Shown piece after piece: positions 35,135-44,086 of a DNA stretch of 64,000 bases; the stretch's first letter is position 1; each line of letters starts with the position of its first letter. The stretch covers positions 1-64,000 of the forward strand of contig JAHJTN010000018.1 of the NCBI GenBank assembly GCA_018829465.1. The letters are read 5' to 3'. Position numbers and translations under genes: made by a program. Below the pieces are notes generated by a model that saw nothing but the letters and a program-made list of their open reading frames with translations, did not search any database and was not told the DNA's origin. This DNA comes from Bacteroidota bacterium (GTDB lineage Bacteria; Bacteroidota; Bacteroidia; Flavobacteriales; Flavobacteriaceae).

Positions 35135-37159
35135 ATGAATGATTCTCCCTATATAAACCGCGATGTCAGTTGGTTGGATTTTAATGCCCGTGTACTTCAA
35201 GAAGCCGCCCGCACAGACACGCCGCTATTTGAAAAACTTAAATTTTTAGCCATTTTTTCTTCCAATTTGGATGAGTTTTTTCGCGTGCGTATTCCGCAAT
35301 GGCAAACACTGAAGCGATTGGCAAAAACAGCGCCCGAAAAGCCGCAAAATACCAAAGAAATTTTAAAAACCTTGTTGGAAACCATCAAAAAACAACAAGA
35401 AGACTTTGGACAGATTTACAGAAACCTTGTTTTGCCTTCGTTGCAAAAAGAAGGTATTTATATATGTGACTCCAAGTCATTTACAACCGAGCAAATAAGC
35501 TTTGTAAAGAAGTATTTTAGAGATCATTTGCTCGAAAAAATCCAAGAAAAAAAATTGCCGTACGATTATGACAAAGAAATTTTTTTGGAGAACAATGCCT
35601 TGTATTATCTGGTCACTTTTGAAAATCAGAAACACTTCGGGCTGGTGTCAATTCCTACTAAAAAAGAGCGTTTTATAAAATTGCCTTCGGACAACGGCCT
35701 TGCTTACTGCCTCGTTGACGAAATTGTAAAACTACACCTACCGGGGGTTTTTATTGACGAAAAAGTGCAACAAGCCTATCAGATTAAATTGACACGCGAT
35801 GCCGAGCTTTATTTAGACGATGACCTAAGCGAAGAACAAGCCGATTTGGCTGCTTTGATTCTTCAATCCTTGTCCAAGCGCGACATAGGTTCGCCTACCC
35901 GCTTGCTGATAGACGGAGCCATGCCCAAAGAACTTCGCAAAAAAGTGCGCCTTTTGTTTGATCTTCGAAAAGCGGATGTCATTTCGGGTGGTGCTTTTCA
36001 CAACTTTAGCGACTTTTTCAGATTTCCCGCTCCGCTAGACGGCAGTCGGTTTTACGACAGGTCTCAAACCCCTTTGAAGCATCCGCTTGAGCAAAGTGAT
36101 GGAAATATTTTTGAAAAAATCCGACAACAAGACTACCTGTTGCACCTTCCTTTTCATTCGTATCAAGCTGTTATCCAACTCTTGCAAACGGCAGCCAGAG
36201 ATGCACACGTCAAGCAAATCAACATCACCCTTTACCGTGTAGCCACAGAATCGATAATTTGTGAAAACCTGATTTTGGCAGCTCAAAACGGAAAAAGGGT
36301 AATTGCAGTTGTAGAGCCGCAGGCGCGTTTTGACGAAGCCAACAACCTAAAGTGGGGAAAAATCATGCAAGAAAAAGGCATCGAGGTCATCTATGGATTT
36401 CCGGGCAAAAAAGTACACGCCAAAACGCTACTTATTTACAGGCAAAAAAAGGAGATGCTAGAAAAATTTGCTTACATAGGTACGGGAAATTTCAACGAAA
36501 ACACAGCCAAATTTTACGTAGATCACGGACTCTTCACCTACCAAAAACACATTACCGAAGGGCTGCACCAGCTTTTTGAACTTTTTCAGAACCCGACCCT
36601 AAAATGGACACCCGAAACACTTTTGGTATCTCCCTTTACAAGCAGGGATAAACTAGAAGCATTGATTGCCTTTGAGATTGCAGAAGCTAAAGCCGGACGC
36701 AAGGCATGTATTGAAGCCAAAATGAACAGTTTGGAAGATGACAAATCCATTGATTTGTTTGTAAAAGCAGCAAAAGCAGGTGTAAGCGTACGCTTGTTAG
36801 TTAGAGGCATTTGCCGACTCCTACCCGATCTTTTAGGTGTAGGCAAAAACATTGAAATCACCAGCATAGTCGATCGTTATTTGGAACACGGCAGACTCTA
36901 TCATTTTTATCACGCCGGAAATTGCAAGCTCTATATGGGATCTGCCGACTTGATGAAAAGAAATTTGGACCATCGCATAGAAGTGCTCACACCAATTGAA
37001 GATCCAGTTTGCTACGATGAGTTAATGAGCATCTTTAAGATGCAACTTGAGGATAATGTAAAATCGAGAATCATCAATAGTGATAATATGAATGTATTTG
37101 TCGCCAATACACATACGGTTTGTAGGTCGCAAGAGGCTATTTATGATTTTTTAAAATAG
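35135..37159 (+). CDS. ppk1: Polyphosphate kinase 1
   Basis: Makes inorganic polyphosphate from ATP, normally attached to the inner membrane surface. The 674 residues and domain order match PPK1: N-terminal helical domain with NRDVSWLDFNARVL and FLAIFSSNLDEFFRVR, head domain, then two phospholipase-D-like C-terminal domains. H428 in the HAKT motif is the autophosphorylated histidine, and the second catalytic histidine is in the LYHFYHAG stretch. Neighbouring genes are functionally unrelated; no exopolyphosphatase gene is adjacent. Confidence 0.96.
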   Translation: MNDSPYINRDVSWLDFNARVLQEAARTDTPLFEKLKFLAIFSSNLDEFFRVRIPQWQTLKRLAKTAPEKPQNTKEILKTLLETIKKQQEDFGQIYRNLVLPSLQKEGIYICDSKSFTTEQISFVKKYFRDHLLEKIQEKKLPYDYDKEIFLENNALYYLVTFENQKHFGLVSIPTKKERFIKLPSDNGLAYCLVDEIVKLHLPGVFIDEKVQQAYQIKLTRDAELYLDDDLSEEQADLAALILQSLSKRDIGSPTRLLIDGAMPKELRKKVRLLFDLRKADVISGGAFHNFSDFFRFPAPLDGSRFYDRSQTPLKHPLEQSDGNIFEKIRQQDYLLHLPFHSYQAVIQLLQTAARDAHVKQINITLYRVATESIICENLILAAQNGKRVIAVVEPQARFDEANNLKWGKIMQEKGIEVIYGFPGKKVHAKTLLIYRQKKEMLEKFAYIGTGNFNENTAKFYVDHGLFTYQKHITEGLHQLFELFQNPTLKWTPETLLVSPFTSRDKLEALIAFEIAEAKAGRKACIEAKMNSLEDDKSIDLFVKAAKAGVSVRLLVRGICRLLPDLLGVGKNIEITSIVDRYLEHGRLYHFYHAGNCKLYMGSADLMKRNLDHRIEVLTPIEDPVCYDELMSIFKMQLEDNVKSRIINSDNMNVFVANTHTVCRSQEAIYDFLK

Positions 37160-37269
37160 ACTCAATCCTCTATTGTTTTCAACTTCTCTCTATAAGTTTT
37201 GACGAACAATCATCTGTTAAATTGTACCCAAAAAACACAACGGCTCGGTAAAATTTCAAATCATATACC

Positions 37270-37277
37270 TACTTTTG
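37270..37277 (+). promoter_or_regulatory. Candidate -7 promoter element of the fasciclin gene
   Basis: TACTTTTG matches TAnnTTTG 35 bases before the ATG, in the right place for a short leader. No clear -33 element was found. Confidence 0.4.
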
Positions 37278-37312
37278 TTTAAAGTTTTATATAATTAATT
37301 AAACAAAAAGCT

Positions 37313-37822
37313 ATGAAAAAAAGAATTGCACTTTCAGCATTGATTCTAATGTTTGCTATCGCAAACAAAACAACTGCCCAAACGATTGTTGATGCTGCTG
37401 CATCAAACAAAGATTTTACCACTTTGGTGACTGCGCTCAAAGCTGCCGATTTGGTAGGTGCTTTGCAAGCTGAGGGGCCATTTACAGTTTTTGCGCCAAC
37501 GAATGATGCTTTTGCCAAAATTGACGCCGCTACTTTGGAATCGTTACTAAAGCCCGAAAACAAAGCAACATTGTCCGGTATTCTGACCTACCACGTGGTC
37601 GCAGGAAAATTGGCTGCCGCTGATGTAGTCAAAGCATTGGCTAATGGAAATGGAACGGTATCGCTCAAAACCTTAAACGGACAAATGATTACTGTAACAC
37701 AAAAAGACGGTAAAATTTGGTTACTAGATCAAAACAACAATTACAGTGAAATTGTCAAGACCGATGTGATGGGAAGTAACGGTGTTATTCACGTAATCAA
37801 CACGGTAGTGATGCCAAACTAA
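37313..37822 (+). CDS. Exported fasciclin-domain protein
   Basis: Protein of 169 residues with a signal peptide (1-22, cut after TTA) and a single fasciclin (FAS1) domain covering the remainder. The hallmark motifs are GPFTVFAPTNDAF near residues 55-67, the central YHVV segment and the final DVMGSNGVIHVINTVVMP block. FAS1 domains mediate weak cell-surface adhesion. The protein is probably periplasmic or surface-attached after export; no anchor is visible. Monocistronic, with its own promoter-like element and a strong terminator. Confidence 0.93.
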   Translation: MKKRIALSALILMFAIANKTTAQTIVDAAASNKDFTTLVTALKAADLVGALQAEGPFTVFAPTNDAFAKIDAATLESLLKPENKATLSGILTYHVVAGKLAAADVVKALANGNGTVSLKTLNGQMITVTQKDGKIWLLDQNNNYSEIVKTDVMGSNGVIHVINTVVMPN

Positions 37823-37843
37823 CATCTAAGACTTGTGCAAATT

Positions 37844-37879
37844 AAAAAAGACTGTCCGAAATGACAGTCTTTTTTTTTA
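37844..37879 (+). terminator. Rho-independent terminator of the fasciclin gene
   Basis: AAAAAAGACTGTC pairs with GACAGTCTTTTTT around a CGAAAT loop and runs into a T tract. The A-rich arm means that it could also work on the minus strand, for the convergent DUF1080 gene. Confidence 0.85.
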
Positions 37880-37976
37880 TTTCTTTGGTCACTGTTCTTT
37901 TTAGGGAAAGGGCAATGTCGCAGTTCTCCTGACATCAACAACAGCATAGATTACTTCGACCCATAATTATAAGGTT

Positions 37977-38723
37977 CTACGGAAGTTCCTTGATTTTTAT
38001 ATTTCTAAACCAGACTTTATCGCCGTGGTCTTGAAGCCCAATTTTGCCGGTAGCAGTTTTGGCAAATGCACGCCAGGTTGCAAATTTTGATGCCGCAACC
38101 ATTTTTTCCCAAGCTTCGCCGTGAAGCGGAAATGAAATAGCGTGTTTGCCGTTAATGTTCAATTTACCCAAGTTTTTGTTGTGATCTATTTCCAATTCGT
38201 ACAAATTCCATTCGCCTGCCGGTTTTACCAAACCACTCGGAGCTGCTATCATATCATACAAAGAGCCGGCTTTGTGTGTGGTTCCATTTTTAGCATCCGG
38301 ATGTCTCTCGTCATCTAAAATTTGAATTTCGGCACCGGTTTCATAGGCTTCGGGAAATTCGGGAGATTCCTGCACGCCCCAAAACAATCCGCTATTGCCG
38401 CCTTCGGAAATTTTCCATTCGAGTGAAAGCACAAAATTTGTATAGGTCTTGTCTGTGACGAGATTGTTGCCTCGCTTGGATTCGGGTGTGGGGTTAAAAA
38501 CCATCGCGCCGTCTTCTATCTGCCATTCGGGCGAAACGCCTTCTTTGAGATACAAATGCCAACCGTCGAATGATTTTCCGTTAAAAAGTGGTGTCCAAGA
38601 TTGCTCGTTATCAGTTGTTTGCATAGTCTTAATTTCTGAAATTTCAGTTTTATTTGATTTTTTATTGTCTTGACAAGCGGTACAAGCCATCAAGAATACG
38701 AGGATTAAAGTCAAGTTTTTCAT
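37977..38723 (-). CDS. DUF1080 (3-keto-disaccharide hydrolase) lipoprotein
   Basis: Predicted periplasmic hydrolase of 248 residues. A lipoprotein signal ends at C14 or C17 (LMACTAC). The rest is one DUF1080 domain with WTPLFNGKSFDGW at the start of the fold, and the SGLFWGVQE, YETGAEIQILDDE and AGSLYD motifs. DUF1080 proteins are known to split 3-keto-glycosides in the glycoside 3-oxidation pathway, which fits the GMC oxidoreductase, isomerases and dehydrogenase nearby. The ATG AAA is the end of a repeated 90-bp inverted-repeat element that occurs here as a tandem pair upstream. Confidence 0.88.
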   Translation of the reverse strand: MKNLTLILVFLMACTACQDNKKSNKTEISEIKTMQTTDNEQSWTPLFNGKSFDGWHLYLKEGVSPEWQIEDGAMVFNPTPESKRGNNLVTDKTYTNFVLSLEWKISEGGNSGLFWGVQESPEFPEAYETGAEIQILDDERHPDAKNGTTHKAGSLYDMIAAPSGLVKPAGEWNLYELEIDHNKNLGKLNINGKHAISFPLHGEAWEKMVAASKFATWRAFAKTATGKIGLQDHGDKVWFRNIKIKELP

Positions 38724-38902
38724 CTGTTTATATTATTTGTTTTTGTCGGTCAGATGGAACACCCTAGGATAATCATACTCCTGTGTGTCAATAATTTTGC
38801 ATGGGCGTTTCATCTGTTTATATTTATTGTTTTTAAGTGGTCAGATGGAACACCCTAACTCATCATGCCCCTGTGTGCAAAATTTTTACATGGGTGTTTC
38901 AT
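38721..38902 (-). repeat. Tandem pair of the 90-bp inverted-repeat element, copies B and C
   Basis: Read on the minus strand, copy C (stem within 38902-38842) and copy B (38816-38751) follow each other with the same linker as copy A. The CAGATG words bounding copy B lie 90 bases apart (38811 and 38721), and the final CAGATGAAA provides the DUF1080 start codon. The stem pair varies consistently: G-C in copy A, G-U in copy B, A-U in copy C. Copy C has lost the CTG of its outer CATCTG. The conserved loop contains ACACAGGRGY and ATGAT. Either a mobile REP-like repeat or a transferable leader structure. Confidence 0.8.
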
Positions 38903-38971
38903 TTTATATATTTTAAATTTTTATTTTTTATAATTGAAAATTCATCATTCGAAAATCATCAACCCTCAATC

Positions 38972-40024
38972 TTAAATTCCCAAAATCTTTTTCAACTTTT
39001 CTTTGTCGATCTCCGCTCCGGCAAAATCGTCAAAGGCCCTTTGGGTGGCTTCGATGATGTGGCTTTTGATAAAGGGTGCGCCTTCGCGGGCGCCTTGTTC
39101 CGGACTTTTGATGCAGCACTCCCACTCCATCACCGCCCACACATCGCAACCGTATTGCGTGAGTTTAGAGAAGATGGTTTTGAAATCTATTTGGCCGTCT
39201 CCCGGCGAACGGTAGCGCCCGGCGCGGTCGCCCCAATTGTTGTATCCGCCAAACGCACCTTTTTTTCCGGTCGGGTTGAACTCGGAATCTTTTACGTGGA
39301 AGGCCTTGATAAATTGATGATAATGGTCGATGTACTCGATGTAATCCAATTGTTGCAGCACAAAATGGCTCGGATCGTACAAAATATTTACCCGTTTGTG
39401 ATTGCCTGTTGCTTCCAAAAACCGTTCGAAGGTGTCGCCATCGTGTATGTCTTCGCCAGGGTGTACTTCATAGCACACGTCCACGCCGTTTTCGTCATAC
39501 ACATCGAGAATGGGTTTCCAGCGTTTGGCCAATTCTTCAAAACCCAATTCCACCAATCCCGGCGGGCGTTGCGGCCAGGGGTGCCAGGTGTGCCAAAGCA
39601 ATGCGCCCGAAAATGTAGCATGTACGTTGAGGCCCAATCGCCTGCTGGCAATAGCGGCTTTTTTGACGGTTTCGACGGCCCATTCGGTGCGCGCTTTCGG
39701 GTTTCCTTTTAGTGCATCGGGGGCAAAATTATCGAACATGGTGTCGTAAGCCGGATTGACAGCTACCAATTGGCCTTGCAAATGTGTGGAAAGTTCGGTA
39801 ATCTCCAATCCATACGAATTGATTTTCCCTTTGAGTTCGTCGCAGTAGGTTTGGCTATCGGCAGCCTTGTCCAAATCGATGAGAAATTTTTCCCAGGTCG
39901 GGATTTGTATGCCTTTGTATCCTAAATCTGCGGCCCATTTGCACATGCCGTCCAAGGAATTGAAAGGTGCTTTGTTTTCTACAAATTGCGCCAAAAACAC
40001 GGCGGGTCCTTTGATGGTTTTCAT
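38972..40024 (-). CDS. Sugar phosphate isomerase/epimerase (TIM barrel)
   Basis: Cytosolic TIM-barrel protein of 350 residues in the xylose-isomerase-like AP endonuclease 2 superfamily. Typical pieces are the WAADLGYKGIQIPTW opening, the CYEVHPGEDIHDG motif (metal-binding Glu/His), NILYDPSH and the FHVKDSE strand that supplies further metal ligands. Such proteins act as isomerases or epimerases on sugars, inositols or keto-sugars. In this island it may interconvert 3-keto-sugar intermediates. It lies on the same strand as the rest of the catabolic genes but is separated from them by repeat-rich gaps on both sides. Confidence 0.87.
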   Translation of the reverse strand: MKTIKGPAVFLAQFVENKAPFNSLDGMCKWAADLGYKGIQIPTWEKFLIDLDKAADSQTYCDELKGKINSYGLEITELSTHLQGQLVAVNPAYDTMFDNFAPDALKGNPKARTEWAVETVKKAAIASRRLGLNVHATFSGALLWHTWHPWPQRPPGLVELGFEELAKRWKPILDVYDENGVDVCYEVHPGEDIHDGDTFERFLEATGNHKRVNILYDPSHFVLQQLDYIEYIDHYHQFIKAFHVKDSEFNPTGKKGAFGGYNNWGDRAGRYRSPGDGQIDFKTIFSKLTQYGCDVWAVMEWECCIKSPEQGAREGAPFIKSHIIEATQRAFDDFAGAEIDKEKLKKILGI

Positions 40025-40200
40025 TTTTGTCTATTCGTTATTTGTTAATAAGGCATTTGCCAATAGCCAATAGCCAATAGTGTTAAACGTTATTCGTTAA
40101 TAAGGCATTAGGCATTTGACAATAGGCATTAGGGTTTTTGTTATAAGTTATTCGTTACTCGTTATTTGTATCAAGCCAAAAGCCAAGAGGCATTAGGCAT
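40025..40200. repeat. Heptamer/GTTATTCGTTA repeat region
   Basis: Contains GCCAATAGCCAATAGCCAATA, GGCATTAGGCATT and AAAAGCCAAGAGGCATT, which read on the other strand are the same TATTGGC, TAATGCC and TTTTGGC heptamers found at 17461-17544. It also holds repeated GTTATTCGTTA words. The two regions share the order TTAACGAATAAC, CGTTTAACA, then the heptamers, in opposite orientation. Confidence 0.75.
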
Positions 40201-40246
40201 TAGAATTATTTTTATCTCATCATTGAATGATCATATCATCGAATCA

Positions 40247-41383
40247 TCACTCCAATTCCACCCAAACATTGCCCTTTCGGTGCGACTCGACAGCCTTTTC
40301 GATAAAGTCCATGCCGCGCGCGCCATCGATAATCGTTGGGAATTCTCCGGAGTTATAAGATTCGCCTCGGATGGCTTTTGCCACGCCTTTGTAAATGTTG
40401 CCCATCGAATCGAAAATACCTTCCGGATGTCCGGGGGGAAGCTTAGTACCGTCTAAAGACAAATCTGAATTATAGGCATGTCCGGGTTTAAGCACACGAA
40501 GTGGTTGGCCGTCTTCCATGAGGTATAAATAATTCGGGTTTTCTTGTTCCCATTTCAAACCTGCTTTTTTGCCATAGACTTGCACGGTGAAATTATTTTC
40601 TTCTCCGGTGGCAATTTGACTGGTGCGAATTACCCCTTTCACGTTGTCTGAAAAACGAATCAAAATGGTGCCGTCTATGTCCATGCGGTTGTCTTCATAT
40701 AGGTAGTTCAAATCTGCTAAAAGCGATTTAACATGCTGGCCGGTTACAAACTCTATCATGTCAAAAACATGTGTGCCGATGTCGCCCACACAACAACTGA
40801 TGCCTGATTTTTCGGGGTTTAACCGCCAGGTGTTTGCGCGTTTTTCTTTGTCGTGTATGATGGGGTTTATCCAACCTTGATAGTATTGGGCATCCACTTT
40901 TTGAATTTCGCCCAACTCGCCACCGAGGATCATCTCGCGCATTTGCCGCACCATCGGGTAACCTGTATAGGTATAAGTAACCGCAAAAACGGCTTTGGTC
41001 TTGGCAAGTGTTTGTTTGAGGATTTTGGCTTCCTCATAGGTCGTGGTCATCGGTTTTTCGCAAATGACGTTAAAACCGTTTTCCAACAATTTTTTTGCCA
41101 TCGGGAAATGCAAAAAATTCGGAGTAAGGATGGATATGACTTGCATACGCTCACTTTCGGGCAAGGCAGTTTCTTTTTCGATAAGCGTGTCGAAATCTTT
41201 ATAGACACGATGGGTTGGAATACCAATTTGCTTGGCAAAACCCACATTGCTGTCAAAATCGGGGTTAAAAACGCCGCCTACCAACTCGAAACTGTCATAC
41301 ATGGATGATGCCACCCGGTGCAAAACGCCAATTAGTGAGTCGCCGCCGCCGCCCAATATCCCTAACTTTATTTTAGAACTCAT
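40247..41383 (-). CDS. Gfo/Idh/MocA family oxidoreductase
   Basis: NAD(P)-dependent sugar oxidoreductase of 378 residues. The N-terminal Rossmann fold has the dinucleotide loop GGGGDSLIG (about 11-19); the EKPMTTTYEEAK motif carries the conserved EKP, and the C-terminal alpha/beta domain starts around residue 135. Members oxidise or reduce inositols, glucoses or keto-sugars; in 3-oxidation pathways they convert between sugar and 3-keto-sugar. Such a role is likely here because of the DUF1080, GMC and TIM-barrel neighbours. The gene begins 66 bp downstream of the MFS permease gene, on the same strand. Confidence 0.9.
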   Translation of the reverse strand: MSSKIKLGILGGGGDSLIGVLHRVASSMYDSFELVGGVFNPDFDSNVGFAKQIGIPTHRVYKDFDTLIEKETALPESERMQVISILTPNFLHFPMAKKLLENGFNVICEKPMTTTYEEAKILKQTLAKTKAVFAVTYTYTGYPMVRQMREMILGGELGEIQKVDAQYYQGWINPIIHDKEKRANTWRLNPEKSGISCCVGDIGTHVFDMIEFVTGQHVKSLLADLNYLYEDNRMDIDGTILIRFSDNVKGVIRTSQIATGEENNFTVQVYGKKAGLKWEQENPNYLYLMEDGQPLRVLKPGHAYNSDLSLDGTKLPPGHPEGIFDSMGNIYKGVAKAIRGESYNSGEFPTIIDGARGMDFIEKAVESHRKGNVWVELE

Positions 41384-41449
41384 ATAAAAAATTTAATAAT
41401 TTAACAATTTTAAAATGTATCGATTAGATGGTTTGTTGAATATAAAAAA

Positions 41450-42676
41450 CTATGCTTTGTATTCAATTTTTTCGTTTTTGAAAAACAATGCGAATAAAAC
41501 AAACACGCCGATGGCAAAGTAAGCCGGGAATGTCCAGATGGCTTTCCAGAGGTGGGTGTCATCCGGGCGAAGGAATTGGTCTGTGATTTTTCCGGCCACC
41601 CAAAACCCAATCAACATACCCACGCCGTAAGTTGCCAGTGTAATTAAACCTTGTGCGGCACTTTTATATTTGGCGCCGGCTTTGGTATCGGTATAAATTT
41701 GTCCTGAAACAAAAAAGAAGTCATAGCAAATCCCATGCAATGCGATACCTATAAGCAACATATAGGTAAGTTCGCCGGCGTCGCCATAGGCAAATAGAAA
41801 ATAGCGAACAGCCCAAGCAGCCATTCCTACCAAAATGGTTTTTTTGAAGCCGAATTTGGTAAAAAAGAAAGGCAACAGCAACATAAACAGTATTTCAGAA
41901 ACTTGTCCGATGGCCATTTTTGCCGTAGGGTTTGTCATGCCAATTTCCGACAAAAACGGATTGGTATTTTGATAATAAAAGGCCAAAGGAATACAAATGA
42001 GTATGGAAGCCATAAAAAAGATTAAGAAATTTCTGTCTTTTAGAAGTTTGAGCGCATCCAAACCTAAAATTTCGGAGATGCTTACCTTTTCTTCCTTATT
42101 GGCTTGAGGTGGGGTTTTGGGTAGCGTAAAGCTAAAAATACCCAACAGTGCCGAAGCAGCACCCACCATCATAAAAGTATTGCTCAAAAGACCTTCTGCC
42201 CTTCCGGCTTCGCTGTCCCAACCGGTGAAACTGATGACAATACCGGCAATTACCCAACCGGCAGTACCAAAAACCCGAACAAAAGAAAATTCTTTGGAAG
42301 GGTCTTTCATTTGCCTAAAAGAGATAGAATTGACGAGTGCCAAAGTGGGCATATACAATATCATATAACCGAGTACATAGGGATAAAATACTGCAAAGTC
42401 AGTTGTTTGCGACATCATGTACATCAAAACAGCACCCAAAAGATGCAGGATGCCCAATATTTTTTCGGCATTGAAATAGCGGTCGGCGATCAGACCTATG
42501 ATAAAAGGCGCTATGATGGCTCCCCAAGATTGTGTTGAAAAAGCCATGGCAGATTCGCCCCCGCTGGCATTGAGATTAGCACTTAAAAAAGTGCCGAGAG
42601 TAACAAACCAACCGCCCCAGATAAAAAATTCGAGAAACATCATCAGGGAAAGTTGAATGCGCGTTTTTGAGTTCAT
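41450..42676 (-). CDS. MFS permease (nucleoside:H+ symporter-like)
   Basis: Inner-membrane transporter of 408 residues with about twelve transmembrane segments. The opening RIQLSLMMFLEFFIWGGWFV and GAIIAPFIIGLIADRYF segments match the nucleoside-H+ symporter (NupG-type) branch of the major facilitator superfamily. In Bacteroidota, copies of this branch often sit in sugar catabolic clusters and probably move sugars rather than nucleosides. Its place between the isomerase and the dehydrogenase genes suggests that it imports the product of periplasmic glycoside oxidation. It starts 29 bp after the upstream TIM-barrel gene. Confidence 0.88.
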   Translation of the reverse strand: MNSKTRIQLSLMMFLEFFIWGGWFVTLGTFLSANLNASGGESAMAFSTQSWGAIIAPFIIGLIADRYFNAEKILGILHLLGAVLMYMMSQTTDFAVFYPYVLGYMILYMPTLALVNSISFRQMKDPSKEFSFVRVFGTAGWVIAGIVISFTGWDSEAGRAEGLLSNTFMMVGAASALLGIFSFTLPKTPPQANKEEKVSISEILGLDALKLLKDRNFLIFFMASILICIPLAFYYQNTNPFLSEIGMTNPTAKMAIGQVSEILFMLLLPFFFTKFGFKKTILVGMAAWAVRYFLFAYGDAGELTYMLLIGIALHGICYDFFFVSGQIYTDTKAGAKYKSAAQGLITLATYGVGMLIGFWVAGKITDQFLRPDDTHLWKAIWTFPAYFAIGVFVLFALFFKNEKIEYKA

Positions 42677-42705
42677 GTGGAAGTGTTATTTGAGTGGTTA
42701 TTGAT

Positions 42706-43698
42706 TTAGGTTAGTTGTTTAAATGTTTTCTCGAGCAATGCTTTGGTCAGCAATATGCCTTCTTCTGCGGTGTGGTTTTCACCTTCGTATTCGATACCTA
42801 CCCACCCCTTAAAGTCAGCTTTTTTCACAATTTGAAACATTTTCAGAAAATCGATAGTTGTTTCATCGCCATTTGCATCAAAATCAAAAGCTTTGGCACT
42901 GACGCCTTTGGCAAACGGCATCAAATCAGCTACACCTTGGTATTTGTCGTACTCATCCACACAAGCACCTTCAAAAACAGCACCGCTGTCGCGTTTCATA
43001 CAGAAGTTACCAAAATCGGGAAGCGTTCCACAATTGGGTTTGTCAACGCTGCGCATCACCTCGGCCAACAAAGCACCATTGGAAGAAAAACCACCGTGAT
43101 TTTCGACAATGACATTTATTTTCTGTGCGGCAGCATAGTCAGAAAGTATTGACAACGATTCCACAGAATGTGCTTTCCAAGCCTCCACATCTTCACTGCC
43201 AAAAAGATTTAGGCGGATGGCGTGGCAACCGAGACCTTGCGCGGCATCTATCCACCTCAGATGGTTTTCAATAGCTTTTGTACGCACCTCGGTATCTGCT
43301 GCTGAAACTTCTCCTTCGTGATCTATCATAATAAGGACGTGCTGCATATCGGCATCCTTACTTCTTTTGAGCGTTTCAGAAACAAAATGATTGATTCCTG
43401 AAAGCCGATTCGGATGCTTATCAATTTCATCGAAATACAACTGATTGACAAACTCAATTCCCTCAAAACCAAGTGCGCGTGCCTTATCCGAAAAATCAAA
43501 CGGACTCATTTCGCCATTTCTGATGGCTTTGTTTAAAGACCACTGCGCGAGTGAAATTTTAAAATCAGTCGATGCGCCAACAGCCTCTGTAATACTTTCG
43601 GCTTGCTGTGAACTTCCCTTTCTACAAGCCGCCAGGCCCATAAGACCGAAAGCCAAACCGGCTTGGGTAGAATTCTTTACAAATGTTCTGCGTTTCAT
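42706..43698 (-). CDS. Exported TIM-barrel sugar isomerase-like protein
   Basis: Protein of 330 residues of the xylose-isomerase/hydroxypyruvate-isomerase-like TIM-barrel fold. The N-terminus MKRRTFVKN resembles a twin-arginine signal, followed by a hydrophobic stretch and a lipobox-like LAAC (cysteine about 25), so it is likely exported, possibly as a lipoprotein. Metal-ligand strands are visible: NVIVENHGGFSSN, LPDFGNFC and VGIEYEGE. Exported isomerases of this type accompany GMC oxidoreductases and DUF1080 hydrolases in glycoside 3-oxidation clusters. First gene of the minus-strand operon. A 12-bp palindrome lies 63 bp upstream of its start. Confidence 0.87.
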   Translation of the reverse strand: MKRRTFVKNSTQAGLAFGLMGLAACRKGSSQQAESITEAVGASTDFKISLAQWSLNKAIRNGEMSPFDFSDKARALGFEGIEFVNQLYFDEIDKHPNRLSGINHFVSETLKRSKDADMQHVLIMIDHEGEVSAADTEVRTKAIENHLRWIDAAQGLGCHAIRLNLFGSEDVEAWKAHSVESLSILSDYAAAQKINVIVENHGGFSSNGALLAEVMRSVDKPNCGTLPDFGNFCMKRDSGAVFEGACVDEYDKYQGVADLMPFAKGVSAKAFDFDANGDETTIDFLKMFQIVKKADFKGWVGIEYEGENHTAEEGILLTKALLEKTFKQLT

Positions 43699-44086
43699 GG
43701 TTTGGTTTTAAGTTTGCTTTTTGGATTGATAAAAGTAATAATAAAGTACAAACTGCCTACGCAATCGATTGCACAAAGTCTTAAAAATATGTTATTTTTA
43801 CCATGTTTTGTCATTTATTGCTTTTAATTCATAATTTTAGGGTCTTATAATAAAGGTAAAATTACAGTACAAACCCAGAATGTTTAAGTGTCTTCATAAT
43901 GCCGTTTCCTATAATAAAATTGCAATATGGCAAAGTGACTATACACGGATTGGCAATCAAAACAACTTCAACAAACCTCGTTCTATGTTGCTTGCTCTAA
44001 ACCTTGTTCAACATAGTTTAGGCAAACTTAAAAAAATGAATCATTAAAACCCTAACCTATTTTTTAACTCAAATAAACAGAAGTAC
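43699..44086. promoter_or_regulatory. Divergent promoter region of the glycoside 3-oxidation genes
   Basis: This gene-free stretch separates the minus-strand operon from the plus-strand GMC gene. It is A+T-rich. GCAATCGATTGC at 43761-43772 is a perfect 12-bp palindrome with a central CG step, the geometry of LacI-family operators. TAGTTTAG at 44014-44021 weakly resembles the -7 element on the plus strand. I see no small gene. Confidence 0.4.
43761..43772. promoter_or_regulatory. LacI-type operator candidate
   Basis: Perfect 12-bp palindrome with central CG, 63 bp upstream of the TIM-barrel gene start. Palindromes of this length occur by chance once per about 4,000 positions, so the site is suggestive, not proven. 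No LacI-family regulator is encoded in the window. Confidence 0.35.

Noticed and set aside
38837-39712. Plus-strand reading frame of 291 codons spanning a repeat copy and the isomerase gene
   Set aside because: The frame is the antisense of a clear sugar isomerase and starts inside the repeat; no homology is visible.
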